Of a stretch of DNA of 64,000 nucleotides, positions 15,819 through 30,328 are shown piece by piece. This DNA is from Lucifuga dentata. Its lineage: Eukaryota; Chordata; Actinopteri; Ophidiiformes; Bythitidae. The stretch is from contig VXCM01001392.1 in NCBI GenBank assembly GCA_014773175.1, positions 40,028-104,027 of the forward strand. Direction: 5' to 3'. A program made the translations under genes and the position numbers. The notes beneath the pieces were generated by a model. It searched no databases. It saw only the letters and a list, made by a program, of their open reading frames with translations, and was not told where the DNA came from. Positions within the stretch are counted from its first letter, which is position 1. Each line of letters begins with the position of its first letter.

Positions 15819-16185
15819 CAATATTTGCAGCCATCAGAGGGTGTGGAGACAGATTCCGGTGGCTCCCCCCGACTCAGCTGCGGACAGCAGAGTTCTCTCC
15901 AGGATTTCCAGCAGGGCGGTGGTCAGGTGCCATTTGTTTTTTTCCAGGGATACTCCTGAATTCAAGGGTGGTGCAGGCCACAGTGGTAGTATTTCTTGGA
16001 AGGTCCCTGCTCAGCTCTCTGACCTCTAACGAGCATAAAGACTTTTACCCAAAGTCATAAAAAAAAAAACTTTTCCTGGTACGATTTTGAAGCGAATGTT
16101 TGATTTTTGTATTCAGTGCTGTAATAATTCCTGTTATGTTAACGTGAAAAGAACAGTGGGGCCTCATACACGGATGTGTTCTTAA

Positions 16186-16776
16186 AGGACCATACCGGCC
16201 ATTTTGCATGTTTGAGCCTAATATATTCAATTTTCATACAAGTAACATTACTGAACAATCATTTCCCAAAGCATACTACTGAAACGGTGAATTGAAAAAT
16301 TTTTTCCTACCTTCCAGACCGCCATTGGTTTCAGTTCATTCTGTACGCTATTAAAATCAACTTGTTGATACTTGAAACGTTCTTGGGATAGGTAATCCAT
16401 CATCGTGAACAACACGTGTATTCAGGATATTTTAGAAGTTATGTAATTTTAGCGTTTAAGCACAGTAAAAAGCACGGAGTGAATTTATGTCTCCACCGGG
16501 TAATATACAGGTAGTCCCAAAAGAAGACCTGCGTTTATCGAAAAATTTAAACGACCATGATTTCATAATTTTGCTTAACTATTAGCAGGAGAAATGTCCA
16601 TTTTTAAGGTGGGTGTATTGCTTGAATATTTGATTTATGAAAGATTAAGAGGTTTTGCAAAATATCAGGAAAGCTGAAATACAGTTTCATCCTTTGGGAA
16701 ATGATTGTCAGCAGTGTTACTTATATGAAAATTGAATATATTAGGCTCCAACATGCAAAATGGCCAGTATGATCCT
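16186..16776 (+). mobile_element. TTAA-flanked MITE, copy 4
   Basis: Left end AGGACCATACCGGCC after TTAA. Right end decayed to ATGATCCT followed by TTGA. Otherwise full length. Confidence 0.8.
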
Positions 16777-16980
16777 TTGAGTATGTGTTAAGTGTCTCGT
16801 TTGGGTGGAGTTATCTTGCAGCACAATGTTGTATTAGCAGACATTAAAACACCAGTGACACCAGTGAAACACCACTAGTGGAGATGCATAGATATGAATG
16901 GGGAAAAAAATTACAAGGGGTGAGTTGGCCATTTTAAATTGAGATATTTATAAACTGAAATCGCATTTTTGTGCATGCAG

Positions 16981-17008
<28 letters not shown>
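16981..17008. repeat. (GA)n microsatellite
   Basis: Fourteen uninterrupted GA units. Confidence 0.95.
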
Positions 17009-17011
<3 letters not shown>

Positions 17012-19144
17012 CTTGCAAATGTCATCGTGTTTATTGATTTACTCAAATAGAATCTTTTTCATTTTAATGTACTGTTTATGCAGTTTAAGTTTTATGCAAC
17101 TATGAATTGTCAACCTTTATTTTATTTGACTACCAGCATACAAATCTGAGATGCAACTTGAATACCCAGATACCCCAATTTAGGAACATTTTTCTGTCAC
17201 ACTTAGCAGATGGAAGCTGTGCCTGCACATAGCTCTTGCATGAGGTCTAATCTGTTATAGTAATTGGGTATAATATGTATAAAAGTGTCATTTAGCCTCT
17301 TCAGGGGTGAAAAGCGAAGCTACCCAGCATCTGCAGCATCGTGTGTGTAAACGACCAGGACGATGATGCAGGTTATTTATAGATATTTAATTCACCTGTA
17401 ACTGGGTTCATGTTAGATTAGAATTAAGATTTGCAATTGCTGCACACAGTCATTCTTGCTGTGAATCTACTGTACGTGTATGTGTGCGGGTGGTGTGTTT
17501 TCTGAAATAGGGAGCAATATACTGTATATCTGTTGATATTACGTGTTGCCTTCCCACCCTGTTCTTTTTTTTAAAATTATAATTTCCTTATTTATTTGTG
17601 TTTAAAGTGTACTTATAAATGGTAAAAGTCTGGTCACTCATGTTCATGGTTTATATTGTATGCTTCCATGTTTTTATGACTGGACCCTGAACGTCTCATA
17701 ATATATTAAGCAAACAGCAAATGATTGCTTGTTTCTTATTTTTATGCAATATTTGCTTTATTTTCTAATGATTTTCTGATGAGATGGTTTCACAGACACT
17801 TTAATAACAGCCACGTTCTTTCAAATAAGTCTTAAAATGTTTCTTTTGTATTATCTTTAGAAATTGACTGATTCACATGTAGAGATGTTATGGGGTTAGT
17901 TTTCCTGATCTCTTGAATGGGTTTATAATCTTATTAAGATTTCCCTCCATTTTTTTTATTGGTCGGAAACCTGGAATTATTACGTTTATGATGGCGAGTT
18001 TCATCCTGGTGTTATATAAAAGTGCAGCCACCTGCTGTGGACGTTGATTATTATTACAGATGTGTTTTGGCTGATTCCTGTTATTTCATAAATTCACAGG
18101 TGGAGAAACGTCTGGATTATGTGACTCATCTTTTTTGTTTTTAACAAAACAAAAAAGTTTTGTTAAAAGTTTTTGTTTTGTTTTTTGTTTTGTTTTTTTG
18201 TTTTTGTTTTTTAGGATTTAATGAAAGAACTGGGCTCGAACTTTTCATTCCAGTAATTTCCGTCTTCTTCCTTCTGAGGAAAGATTAAAACAAAATGGAA
18301 ACTGGGGATGTTTGTTGTCTGATCTATTATTTCAGTGTATTTTATGATTTTTTTTTTTTGGCAATTTGCCTAAACTCTGCCAGATCCACCAAAGACTCCG
18401 TCATTAGAAAATTTTTGTTCAGACCCACATTATTTTATTTAATGTTCTATTGAGGATCCCAAAAAATGCTAAATATATCAGGCCATCATGGCTTAATCAC
18501 ATTTTTCCCTTAATTACTGTACAGACAAAAATTGAAGTCTAGCCTGCGCATGTAAATATACTGACAGGTTCTTAAACTGTGGTACATGCACCAGTGTGGA
18601 CACTGAAGTGCACCATGGTGATACACCAGATGACTAGAAAGTAAATTTTATTATTGTAGCAAATTATTTGCAAATAAAAAGGTTTTCAAAGATTATTTGG
18701 ACATTTTCGTGGCATGTTGATGAGTTGGTAATCATTTTGTTTGCTCAGAGGTACTTGGTTCAAGGCCCAGATGATACAATATCTGCGACTAGCGGGTCAG
18801 GCAGAATTTGGGTCCCTGAGAGAGAGAGAGAGAGAGATCTCCATTCTACTTTCCTCTTACATATTTCTGTATTTTTTTCCCAAACATTTACCTGACATGA
18901 AAGATGATCCACAGGCGACCTCTCCCCTTTGCCTGCACGATAAAAGTAAAGAAATTCCTCCACCCATTCCTTTCATTCAGAGCTCAGCCATCAGTAACAC
19001 CTGCCTCCTTTATGTTTTGATTGGGATCCATAGATCGGAAGCATTTCCACCGTTTCACCTCCAAATGATTTGTGGCTTTGGGTTTTGGCGGTGTTTGAAC
19101 AAGCAGAATGAAACGTTTCCAGATGGTATCGTTTGTGATTTTAA

Positions 19145-19671
19145 AGGACCATACCGGCCATTTTGCATGTTTGAGTCTAATATATTCAATTTTCATACAA
19201 GTTAGGTTACTGACAACCATTTCCTAAAGGATAAAATTGTATTTCAGCTTTTCTGATATTTTGCAAAATCTCTTAATCTTTCAAAATCAAATGTTCAAGC
19301 CATGCACCCACCAATAACAAGCAATGTTTTGCCTGCTAATAGTTATGCAGCCTTATGGAGACAGCTGTTAAAATTTTTCAATAAACGCAGGTCTTCTTTT
19401 GGGACTATATTCCCCGGTAGAGACTACATTCATTCCATCCTTTTTATTGAGCTTAAACACTAAAATTACATAACTTCGAAAAAAAAAACAAAAAAAACAC
19501 CTGAATACACATCTTGTTGGTGATGATGGATTACCTATCACAAGAACATTTCAAGTATCAAAAAGTTGATTTTAACAGCGTACCAGAATGAACTGAAACT
19601 AGTGGAGGTCTGGAAGGTAGGAAAAACATTTTAATTCACCATTATTAGGCTCAAACATGCAAAATGGTCCT
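19145..19671 (-). mobile_element. TTAA-flanked MITE, copy 5, inverted
   Basis: Internal sequence runs opposite to copy 1. TTAA flanks are intact. The right terminal repeat is shortened to about 30 bases, so the inner half of that terminus is lost. Confidence 0.78.
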
Positions 19672-20295
19672 TTAACTGCCCCTGGAATCTCAAGAATTTT
19701 TAATGGGAAGATTGAAGTTTTTTTTTTTTTTTCCTTCCTGTTTGTGTACATAAAATGTGCACATGTATTTTATAGGCATCATCTCAGCAGGAATCATGTT
19801 GATTGAACTTGATGGTCGTTAATGCATTGCAATTAATGCAGTTTTAATTGCATCTTTAATTCAGTTTTACCATATTTGGCCAAAATGTCACATGATGTCT
19901 GAGACATTTTTACTTGTCATGGTTTTGCTCCTCTGCTCTGTATTTTGGTATCCAAGGTTTGTACAGAGTTTGGTAAGAAAGCTTTTACTCAGCTCCAAGT
20001 TGCTGTAAAGTATTAGAAACTGATTTCATCTTTGGCTATTGTCTTCCTCATCATTGCTTTCATATCTTTGATCTCTTTAAGCTCCAGCCTGATTTTATTC
20101 CTTCAATAATCTCTGTTTATGTATTTCATGTTGCCATTGGTTTAGAATTTTACTGTTTTATAATTTTGCTTGTTTTGTCTTTCCTGCACTTCTGCACTAT
20201 TTTATTCTGACTTGATCTGCACTTGTGAGAATTTGCATTTAGTCTGTAACATCATGCTGCTATCTTGACTAGATCTCTTTCAAAAGAGATTTTAA

Positions 20296-20937
20296 AGGAC
20301 TATACCAGCCATTTTGCATGTTTGAGCCTAATAAATTAAATTTTCATTCATGTTACATTACTGACAATCATTTCCCAAAAGATAAAACCGTATTTCAACT
20401 TTCCTGATATTTAGCAAAATCTCTTAATCTTTCAAAATCAAATATTCAAGTGATACACCCACCTTAAAAATCGATGTTTCTCCTGCTAATAGTTACACAG
20501 CCTTATGAGGTCACTGTCATTTAAATTTTTCAAAAAACACAGGTCTTCTTTTAGGACTATAGGAAGGGACTTCCACTAGGAAGCATTTTTAGATCACTCC
20601 ACACTTTTTATTGCACTTAAACACTAAAATTCCCAAACTTCTAAAAGAAAAAATAAAACCCCTGCATACACATCTTGTTCGCAATGATGGATTATCTATC
20701 CCAAGAACATTTCAATTATCAACAAGTTGATTTTTTTCAGCACGGAGTAAATCATCAATCATCAAATCGATTTTAATAGCGTACCAGAATGAAGTGAAAC
20801 CAATGGTGGTCTGGAAGGTAGGAAAAATTTTTTTAATTCACCATTCCAGTAGTATGCTTTGGGAAATGATTGTCAGTAACATTACGTATGAAAATTGAAT
20901 ATATTATGCAAACATGCAAAATGGCTGGTATGGTCCT
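20296..20937 (-). mobile_element. TTAA-flanked MITE, copy 6, inverted
   Basis: Starts AGGACTATACC after TTAA and ends GGTATGGTCCT before TTAA, with the internal order reversed relative to copy 1. Confidence 0.83.
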
Positions 20938-21793
20938 TTAAAGTATCTCAAAGCTGTGCTTCAGTAAAAGTAGAGACATCTTTTTTTTTTAAAATGACTT
21001 CGTTAAAAGTAAAAATTTGGATCAGTGCTGACTTCACCAAGCAGCGAGAAGAGCTGAAGGCACTGAGAAAAGAAGATGGATGGATGGATGGATGATCCAG
21101 CAACAAGATAAGATTGTCTGCTGAATCGGACAGCGGTGATGATGGTGTAGTTTGTGACTGATTTACCCTGCATTAACAGGTAAATCCTCAGCAATGTTGA
21201 CTGAAAAACACTCGATAGAATAATTGCTTAATAACAAATTACAGCCTCAAAAAAAAGTTACCTCAGGGTATTGTTCAGTATCATAAGATGTTCTGTTATT
21301 TTGTCTGTGGATGCTGTACTCAGAATCGCCATGTTTTAGAGGCTTTTGAGTGCAAGCTGTACAATGGGAAGTAGAAAACAGCAGTACTGGATTTGCCTGG
21401 AGGCCTTTACAACGAGGAAGGTATTTTTATGATTATGCTGAAGCAAATGGCTTGTGTTATGTGGCTCAGAGTTTTCCAGCGATATCCTTCCGCCTCAGAG
21501 TGGAGGAAACGAGAACATCAAACAGCCTGAGCTGAAACAAAGGCCGCAATGTGAGCACTTGTGGCGAGGTTACTCCAGGAGATCTCAGCTGCCGTTACCG
21601 CAGGTGTCTGCATAGCGTGCATGCCCTGTCAGGACACGTGTTTTGATTCTTACCATCCACCCCCTCCACGGCTGTTTTGGCCCCTTTTATTGCAACATAA
21701 ACCCCTGGATGGAGGTGTGAGAGGACAGAGTTGAGGATGTTAAGAAAACACACGTGGCGAATATTCGCCTTCTTCTTTCTGGTATTTTTTTAA

Positions 21794-22519
21794 AGGACCA
21801 TACCACCTATTTTGCATGTTTGAGCTTAATCTGTCCAGACAGTAATCTCTGTCTGTCTGTGGCACCAACATCTCTAGAACCCAGCATTGTATGAAGTTGA
21901 AATTCAGCAGGCATAAAGCTCAGAACCCAAGGACGTGCAATGTCGTGTGCAAAGTTGTTTGGATGAGCGGTTCTTGTACTGAGCTGTGCTGGTAAAAAGT
22001 AGTCCGCATGTGGCAGGATACACTCTGGGCGCAGCGGCAGGTGGCAGCATATGCTCTGCTCCACAGCCACTTATGGCAGGCTGCTGCACACACCGTAAAA
22101 TCCGGCCCGATCTGACGCACGTCTTCAATGGGCACTGCACTAATATATTCAATCCGTCATTATGAACAAGTATATTTAGGTTTTTTTAAAAGTTAAGTAA
22201 TTTTAGCGTTTAAGGGCAATAAAAAGTGCAGAGTGAATGTATGTCTCCACTGGGGAATAAAGTCCCAAAAGAAGACCTGTGCTTATCGAAAAATTTAAAT
22301 ATTACTTCATAATTTTGTGTAGCCTAACTGCAGGTGAAACATGGATTTTTAAGGTGGGTGTATCGCTTGAATATTTGATTTTGAAAGATTAAGAGATTTT
22401 GCAAAATATCAGGAAAACTGAAATACAGTTTTATCCTTTGGGAAATGATTGTCAGTAACCTTACGTGTATGAAAATTTAATATATTAGACTCAAACATGC
22501 AAAATGTGTGTATGGTCCT
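21794..22519 (+). mobile_element. TTAA-flanked MITE, copy 7, carrying a foreign insert
   Basis: Both ends and TTAA flanks are present. From about 21836 to 22140 the left terminal repeat is interrupted by about 300 bases of unrelated, GC-richer DNA, after which the family sequence resumes (TAATATATTCAAT) and jumps to a more internal part. The insert has no recognised identity. Confidence 0.75.
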
Positions 22520-23446
22520 TTAAAATGCATTCCTAATGGACTGAGAATGAAAACATCTGTTGACTGACACAAGGGCATTTAACAGTTTAACATCAAGTGA
22601 AGTTGTACTAACAAATACTGAAATATTGGACTGACTTTATTTCAGTTAAGAAAATGCAGTTATGTAGAGAGAGAATTAAAATTCCATAAACTGCGTTCTG
22701 CGCCGACACGCTTACCAAATCAGCTCTGATTAGGATATAATGACTAGTTCTTGGTAACGTACAGAATATGAGTAATAGAAGAAATATACCCAGGTACAGT
22801 ACTGCATCTACTGTGTGAATGATGCCTTAAAGAAGAAAGTTAAAAAAAAATAAACACATATACAGAATATGAAGGAAGATTAACATGTGGCATATATTAC
22901 AAAGTAAAAACCAGTGACAATATTTCCAATAAATTAGAGCCACAGGAGCACTAATACCTTACAGGGATTTGTGACTGATTTCTGAAGAGAATGTAGTGCA
23001 TCAGCCACAGAGCCGAACCCTGAGCTACACAGATCGCCTACGATGAAGGACCCAAAACAACACGCACACAACCAACAGCAATGACAACAAATATCCACCC
23101 TTCATTTTGGTTTTTGTTTGGTAATAAATCTTATTCATGCAGACAACTCAGTCAGTATCTCATACGAATACAAACTCAAAAACATTGCTTACTGGTCTTG
23201 TTTAATTGCCGTATCTCGTTATACTCATAATGTAACTTGTTAAGTATTAGCTTATTGGTGTCATTTGCTGATTTTTACCATTTTTTTTGACATTCAAAAC
23301 ATGTTTGGCTTCTGACCAGTGACTGTCTGCTCAGACAAAAATGGGATTTCTTATAAGAATGACGTTACAGTATCGAACTTGGCACCCACCAAACTCTTCC
23401 TCGGTCCTCTTCTTCTTTCTCAAGTCTCCCTGGAATGAAAAAACTC

Positions 23447-26025
23447 TCAAAAGTTGTAAGGCGAAACCAGGACGTGAACCCTGGCCACGTGTTTGGCCTG
23501 GAAGGTGCGGTCGGTGTATTCAGACATGTCCACGTCCACGCTGATGTCCTGCGGCCCGCGCAGCTGCTGCACCAGGATGAGCTCGCCGGTCTGCCTGTCT
23601 GAGCGCTGCATGACGAAGATGCCCCTGGAGTTTCCTCCCACGATGCCAAAGCGCAGGCTGTCCGGTCCCGTGCGTCCGGGAGCGGTGGCGGTGGCCATGC
23701 GGAAAAGGGTGGCAGGGGTCTGCAGGTTGGAGGGCAGAGACAGGTAGTGGAAGGACACGGTTTTCGGCGCCAGGTGGCATGAGCGGCTGTCCATGGGGCA
23801 CGGGTNGGTAGTGGAAGGACACGGTTTTCGGCGCCAGGTGGCATGAGCGGCTGTCCATGGGGCACGGGTTCCTCTCACACTGACTGCAGGATGGAAACAC
23901 AGCAAACATGAAGACGGGCAGCGAGACGGGACAAAAGCAGCGAAATGTTATCGTCCTGAGAGGCGTCACGTAACGAGCTGAGGCTACGTAATTAATCTGT
24001 CCTCCCGGGAAAATGATTACAGAGCAAATGTGTTCATAATTCTTTCCTTGTGACTTCATGGGAAGTGACACAGGCACCAGGCACACATACAAACACACAC
24101 ACACACACAAATGCCCTGTAGTTGTGGATCAGAGTGGAACGTGCTGCAGTGACAAACCGTTTATTTGTGCCAGCATGTATGCATCTTCCGTAATTATTTT
24201 ACTTACACTGTAATGTTCTTGCTCTCCGATCTTTCAAGCGTTTGTTCGTTTATTCCTCCACTCTGCAGGCAGTGGAGCAGGTTTGACCACATTGATGGTT
24301 CAGTAGGAGCAGACAGAGCTGCGTTTCATGACTTTAAATGAAGTGGCTTATGCTTGTGACTGGCAAGTGTCCTGTTAGAATGAGACTAAGGAGTTGCGAT
24401 GTCTGGTTATTTGGGGTGAGACTCAAAAGCTCGGGATGGTTCTAAAGGGGAAAAGTCGTCTGGGGAGATTTTTGCTGAGCGTGCATGTGCTCTTTGTCAG
24501 GAATAGTTTGCCTCACTGTAACACAGTTATACCCACAACTCTTCTACTGAGCATTTAAACTGCTCAGCTGAAGTATCTCGGGCTCTAATGCCTTGCTCAA
24601 GGGCACCTTTCGATGATGAGTCTGTCTGTCTGGCCTTCTGCTGCAAGTGGCGGTTGGATGTATAATTTCGAACGCAAAAAAAGCCACTTCAAAGCTGAAG
24701 ACAATTTCCTGCTGAAACTTGGATAGGATACTGATTTCTGCTTTTTTACACACAGATGAATCCACTTAAACGCAGACAAACAAACAAGAATGAAAACAAC
24801 TTAAAAGCAAACGGAGCAAACTGGGGTTTGTCCACTTACAAGGGAGACGTCTTGACGTAGCTGATGTTGCCATGAGAACGGGGACACTCCAGGTTGACAC
24901 ACTGAAAGCCCCCTCCCGTGTTGATACAAGTTGTCCCTCGACTGCAGTTGTGCTGCTGGCTCAAACACTCATCCACATCTGGAAGACAAAATGGCAAAGG
25001 CATGTAAGAATGAGAAGCAGAGAGAGAAAGAGAGAGAGAATGACTCTCTACTTCCTGGTTACCACAGTCTGAGCAGGGGGATTGTTTATTTGGTTCTTTC
25101 GTTTAGTCCCTCAAACGCCTCATATCCTAAAGATCCCTTCTGCTGGGAAAGGCTGAGGTCATTCATTCCGCTGGCAGCCGTTACGAGCTTCAGGGCTGCA
25201 AAATGGAAGTTGGAGTGAGTTTGGCGGCTGACAGACACCTCTGCAGGAACTAAAGCCCCTCCTCATCCCTCTGAACGTGGTGACCTCATGGATCTTAAAT
25301 CACAGGTATTCCTCCCCGGACCTCCATGCTGAAGCAGACCTGTGGCTGGGGGCCCCGTGAATGAGCTTTTGTCCTCCCCCCCCCATTACTCACCCTCACA
25401 GCTCCGCCCGTCTGGGAGCAGCTTGTAGCCGCTGGGGCAGGAGCAGTGGTAGGAGCCCGGGATGTTCACACACTCGTGGACGCACAGCTTCCCTCCTTGG
25501 TCCAACCGGAAAACTTCACACTCGTTCACATCTGTCAAGAAAGAGAAAAAGAAGTGCATGCATGTTCGTCTTATACGATGTCACATGAAAAGACACATGG
25601 CAAGGACTGTGCATTTTAAAGTGTAGGGGAGGTTTTTAGGATATAGAAAATCATGCAGTACACTGTAAAAAGTTGAAATGTATATTCTGCAGGTCAAAGA
25701 TATGGAGATGTATAGAGAGTAATTTATTTAAAAAATCATGGCAACTACAATATAACTATACTACAACAATAACTAAACTCCCCTTACATTAATAACCGCA
25801 TTATTGCCATCACATTGTTGTAAGCGTTACAACAATGTGTTGTCACAGATAAAAGAGAAAAGTGGCGTGTTAAGGAGCTTCTTGACATTTAAGAGCCATG
25901 CTTTATGCCGCTTCCTCTGGTGTCAAAGTGAAATTGGTGTATTAAAACCAGCAAAGGAATCCTAAATTCTTTTTTTAGAGGTCTGCATTTTAAGAGATTG
26001 ACACTAGAACAGTGCACAGGATGTG

Positions 26026-26066
<41 letters not shown>

Positions 26067-27461
26067 GCGAGAGAGACACAGAGGCTTGAGGAAGAGGAGC
26101 AGTGCCACAAGAATGTATATGAGATCAGATCAAAACTCGCTATTTAAATAAACTGACTGATCAACTGAGTGAGCTTAAATATCAAATTTATTGATCACTA
26201 ACACGTGAAGAAATACAGTTTAAAACATTACTCAGATTTCATATCGCTGAAATTTACCACTAGACTGAAACAGGTCATATTTTTTGCGTGGCAGTGTGTT
26301 TTATGAATCTCTTTCCTGTAAATAAGGGAAATACCATAATAACGCCACTTTCAAGGCAAACGCTAAAAGATGCCGGTAACAGGCGTTTATGAATGAGGGA
26401 ATGGGGAATAAATGAATGAGGCAAATATTGTCATGCATGGATGTATGACAATATTTGCTGTTACTGACACGGTAAGTCTGGCGCTGTGCTTTGAGAATCC
26501 TGCTCCTTCTCTGTCTTTCAGGACCTGTGAGTGTCTTGGACATGAACAGATTTAGAGCGACGCCGCAACATTTCAAATTCAGAAATGTTACTCAACCAAT
26601 TACATCTTAAAAGCAACTGAACTGTGACCTAAATGGATGTTAATCAGCTTGCGACCTCTCGAGAGGATTAATTTGTTTGTCGTGGCCTCGCTCCACAGAT
26701 TATGCTCGTTTGAAACCTCAGACCTTGTAATTCGCTAGACGAGCGAGTGGTTCAGGTATTCGGGGCCCCGTCGTTTCAGCAGGTGGGGGGACAAGAAGGA
26801 AGGCAGCACATTGGCTCTGAACACTCCAGCTGTGTCCTAATAACAGCTGGTATCTGCCCTGCTGAGATGTCGCTGATGGTCTACCAGCTTGAGGGTAACT
26901 GCCGCTGACCTTGAACCCCCCCCCCATCAGTGGAGGGAAGCAGCAAAAGGACAATTCCCCCCACAGGAATCATTGAAGTAACAGGTCATTCCAGCTCACC
27001 CTGGCAGATGCTGTTGTCAGAAGTGCCGCTCATGTGGAAGCCGGCATCACAGCTGCAGTGTTGAGCTCGGTTCACTTGGGCGCAGCGAGGTCTGCGGCTG
27101 AACGCTGGGTCGTTCATCACGCTCCACTCAGGCGGAGCTGCGTAGACGAAGAAATACAAAACAGAGCTTACAGTCAATGATGACGGATCTACAGCGTGTG
27201 ACATTGACTGAAACAGCATGCACAAATTATTATTTTTTTTATTACCATAGCAAATGAGTGAACAGAGGGTAATTCCAAGTTGACAAAACAATACTTGCAT
27301 ATGATAAATTCATGTTATGGTGGGGAAAATGGTTAAATAGTAGGGTAAGATGCGATGTTTCACTCATATGAAAGAAGAAAAAGAAGAAAGAAGTAAAAAC
27401 AATGACATAACCATTATAAATGGTTGACTTGATGGGCGCATGCTGTGGTCTGCTGTTAAAG

Positions 27462-27494
<33 letters not shown>

Positions 27495-30288
27495 NGTATA
27501 TGTCTGTATGTAACGGAAGGTGTAAGGGTCGACATGCCTTGAAGGGAAGGGGAAGTAACAGAGCATGGGAATAAAAACTAAAGATATAGAAAGGGAGAGG
27601 GGATGAAATGAGAGAGAAGCAAACAGAAAGAGTGGAAGAAAATAAAGGGGAAGACTAAATGACCAAATAATTAATTAGACGAGCAAGTTCAAAAGCGTTA
27701 ATGTATTTTAAGCTCCTATGCCAGCAGACAGAGCTCGCCGCTGAGTAGACGTACACGAAAGCGAAACAAAGAATGTCAGACAGATGATGTGTGACTGACC
27801 TGTCTGGGTTTGGTACTGGCAGTGAGAACCACTCCAGTTCTGGGGGCATGTGCACTTGTACTGGTTAACACCCTCCACACATGTACCTCCATTTTGGCAG
27901 GGGTTACACGCACACTCGCTCACGTCTGTGGTTGCAGGAGAGAAGTCAACATATCTCCAGTATCTCTGATAGGCTTTAATCTGGACCATATTTTTCAAAT
28001 CATAGTGATAGTGACCAAAGTGCAATGGTTATGGCCAGGGCCGGCCCGTGGCATAGGCCTAGAGCCCCGCGGCTGCTTGGGGCCCCCCCACATCAAGGGT
28101 GCAACTAAAGTGAACTCTCTTTAGTGGTAAATAAGTTCAGAACTGTAGAAATGTAACAAAATTTATGTACTAACTTTGTGAATTATAACTTACCTGTAAA
28201 GCATCAGCACAGTATATATGGAGCTCAATGTGCAGAGACAACTCACTAACGGTGTCTCTGCACATTGAGCTCCATATATACTGTGCTGATGCTTTGTTAT
28301 GATATTAGTTCTGTGCTGAAAAAAGCTGCATTTATAAAATGCAGCTTTTTTCAGCACAGAACTAATATCATAACATGGAACTTATGCATATTATGGTTTG
28401 ACATTATGTTTTAGTCAAGATTAGGCTCATAGGAGATTTAGCAAATATTTATGGAGCGGGTTGGGGGAATTCTGGGATGTCAGGTTAATACCGCAGAGTG
28501 GGGGGTAAAAGGGTAGCTATGCCCCTTTTGTATGTTATTAGAAATTACTAGTTTGAAACGTGTTTAATTTATGTTTTAATTTTGGCTGTTTTATAAGGCA
28601 TTTAGTAAACTGACCCCTTTTTCATCCCTTTGTGTGTCATACAAACTCAAAGAAAAAAAAACTTGCCTAGGGCCCCAGAAAGGCTAGGGCTGGCCCTGGT
28701 TGTGATTTTTGTTCATCATTATATAGCTACTTCCTTCTCAGATGAAAATTAAACATATCTGCCTTATCCTGCCTATCAATTTTGATGTGCCTTGGACATT
28801 TTTAATGGTTTAATGTATACGTCCTATATTGCCATTTTTTGGACACCAGGAAATATAACGGTTATCTTGATGGCATCTAACAGGGATCATAATGAAAGTA
28901 TAATAAAATAAAATCCATCTCCCTCTGTAAAGTTAGATGAGTTACAAATTTAAATCAGTTACATTACATAGATTGTTGATGCCGTTTCCTCATGTGTTTG
29001 TACACACGTGAAGTATATGAACCCATCCTGCAGTCTCACTGAAGAGAGAGAATAAACACTTGTGTCTGTCTGCCACCTTCATTGGCAGACAGACACTTTT
29101 GAAGGCTTTTTCATTAGCAGAGCAAATGGTTTTAGACTGATGTAAACACCTTCGCATAAAAAAAAAAAGGCTCAGATTTATTGCATTGGAAATCTGTCAT
29201 GCTGTATAATGAGCTGCGATGACCGCCAATCTCAAAATATGCAAATTTGTTGTATTGGTGCAAATGCGTTTGGCAGTGTGGGGAAATGGCCAACACTGTT
29301 TTGCAAAAGTAGCCGGGCAGAATGTCTGGTCACGTTAAATGTGAACTCAAGGTAGCTCAGTGTGTATAAAGCATGAATCTATTTATTCACTTGCACATGT
29401 GCTCACAACCTTGGTTTGCACCGTTTAAAACCTTAGAGGTTTTTAATGATTCATCAAACAGTAACAAAAAATATAAAAACGTGACTTTTGGTTTCTGCAG
29501 CCAGTTCGGAGTTCTGCAGATGTTTAGTGAAGGAAAATCTCTCTCTGCTCTCTGAGCTTTGTGCTCAGGCCAATATACGCTGAATGACCACCAATCCACC
29601 GCAGCATGTTTATTTGGCTTCCCCGTGGGGCCACCGCGTGACCGTAACATGAAAAGGCCCACTTCACTCCCCTAGATATTTTTAAACTTGTTTCAACTTT
29701 AAGGTTTTTCACAGTCTATCAATAGTGGTTTGTGAGTGGGACTAAATTTAGAGCTCTTGAAAAACACGGAGGCCTGTGCACACTTGAACCCTGTCGTGTC
29801 GTTTTAACTGTGAACATTGATAATTGTGAGCAAATTTTTGCTGCTTGGAATTTATTTGGGAAGACTGCTACTGGCGCAGGCTAACGAGCTATCAATAACG
29901 TGCTTAGCATACTTCTGTGCTATCAGACAGTGGTCTGGGTATAATGTGGGAGCTCTGTCAAAGATGCAGGAAACATGAGCAAGGGGTGGGGTGGTGGTGG
30001 TNCCCCACAGTGGAATGCGGTACAGGTGTTTTTTCTGTATTCCAAGACATTTAATGCCATTTTAACGAGGGCTTCATTCAGTACGCCTTGGAGCTGCGGC
30101 CACCCGAAAGAATGGCTCTTTTCTTCGCCTGTTATCTGTTTGTGTGAAGAGTCTCTGCTTTGGGCTTCAGGGCCGCCGTCTCTTTCTGCCTGGCATTCAG
30201 GGGCCGCTGAGCCAAGGTCACCCTAAATGAGTCTGGGAGCTTTCCTCGACGTGGATGAATAATGTTGGAGATGTGGACGTCCCCGCCA

Positions 30289-30328
<40 letters not shown>

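Larger units (their letters stand above)
15819..23446. other. tmem87b 3' UTR and tmem87b-fbln7 spacer, repeat-rich
   Basis: No coding exon seen in 7.6 kb. The tmem87b 3' UTR starts here; AATAAA at about 18672 is one possible end but is far away. tmem87b and fbln7 converge, so the fbln7 3' UTR enters from the right, with TTTATT at 22636-22641 (AATAAA on the minus strand) a candidate signal. Four MITE copies and GA microsatellites fill much of the rest. Confidence 0.6.

Noticed and set aside
18130..18215. TTTTGTT/AACAAAA stretch that could fold
   Set aside because: Low-complexity T/G sequence; pairing is expected by composition.
29060..29096. Hairpin with 14-base perfect stem (GTGTCTGTCTGCCA and its complement), considered as a miRNA
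   Set aside because: The stem is too short for a typical pre-miRNA and the flanks do not extend it.
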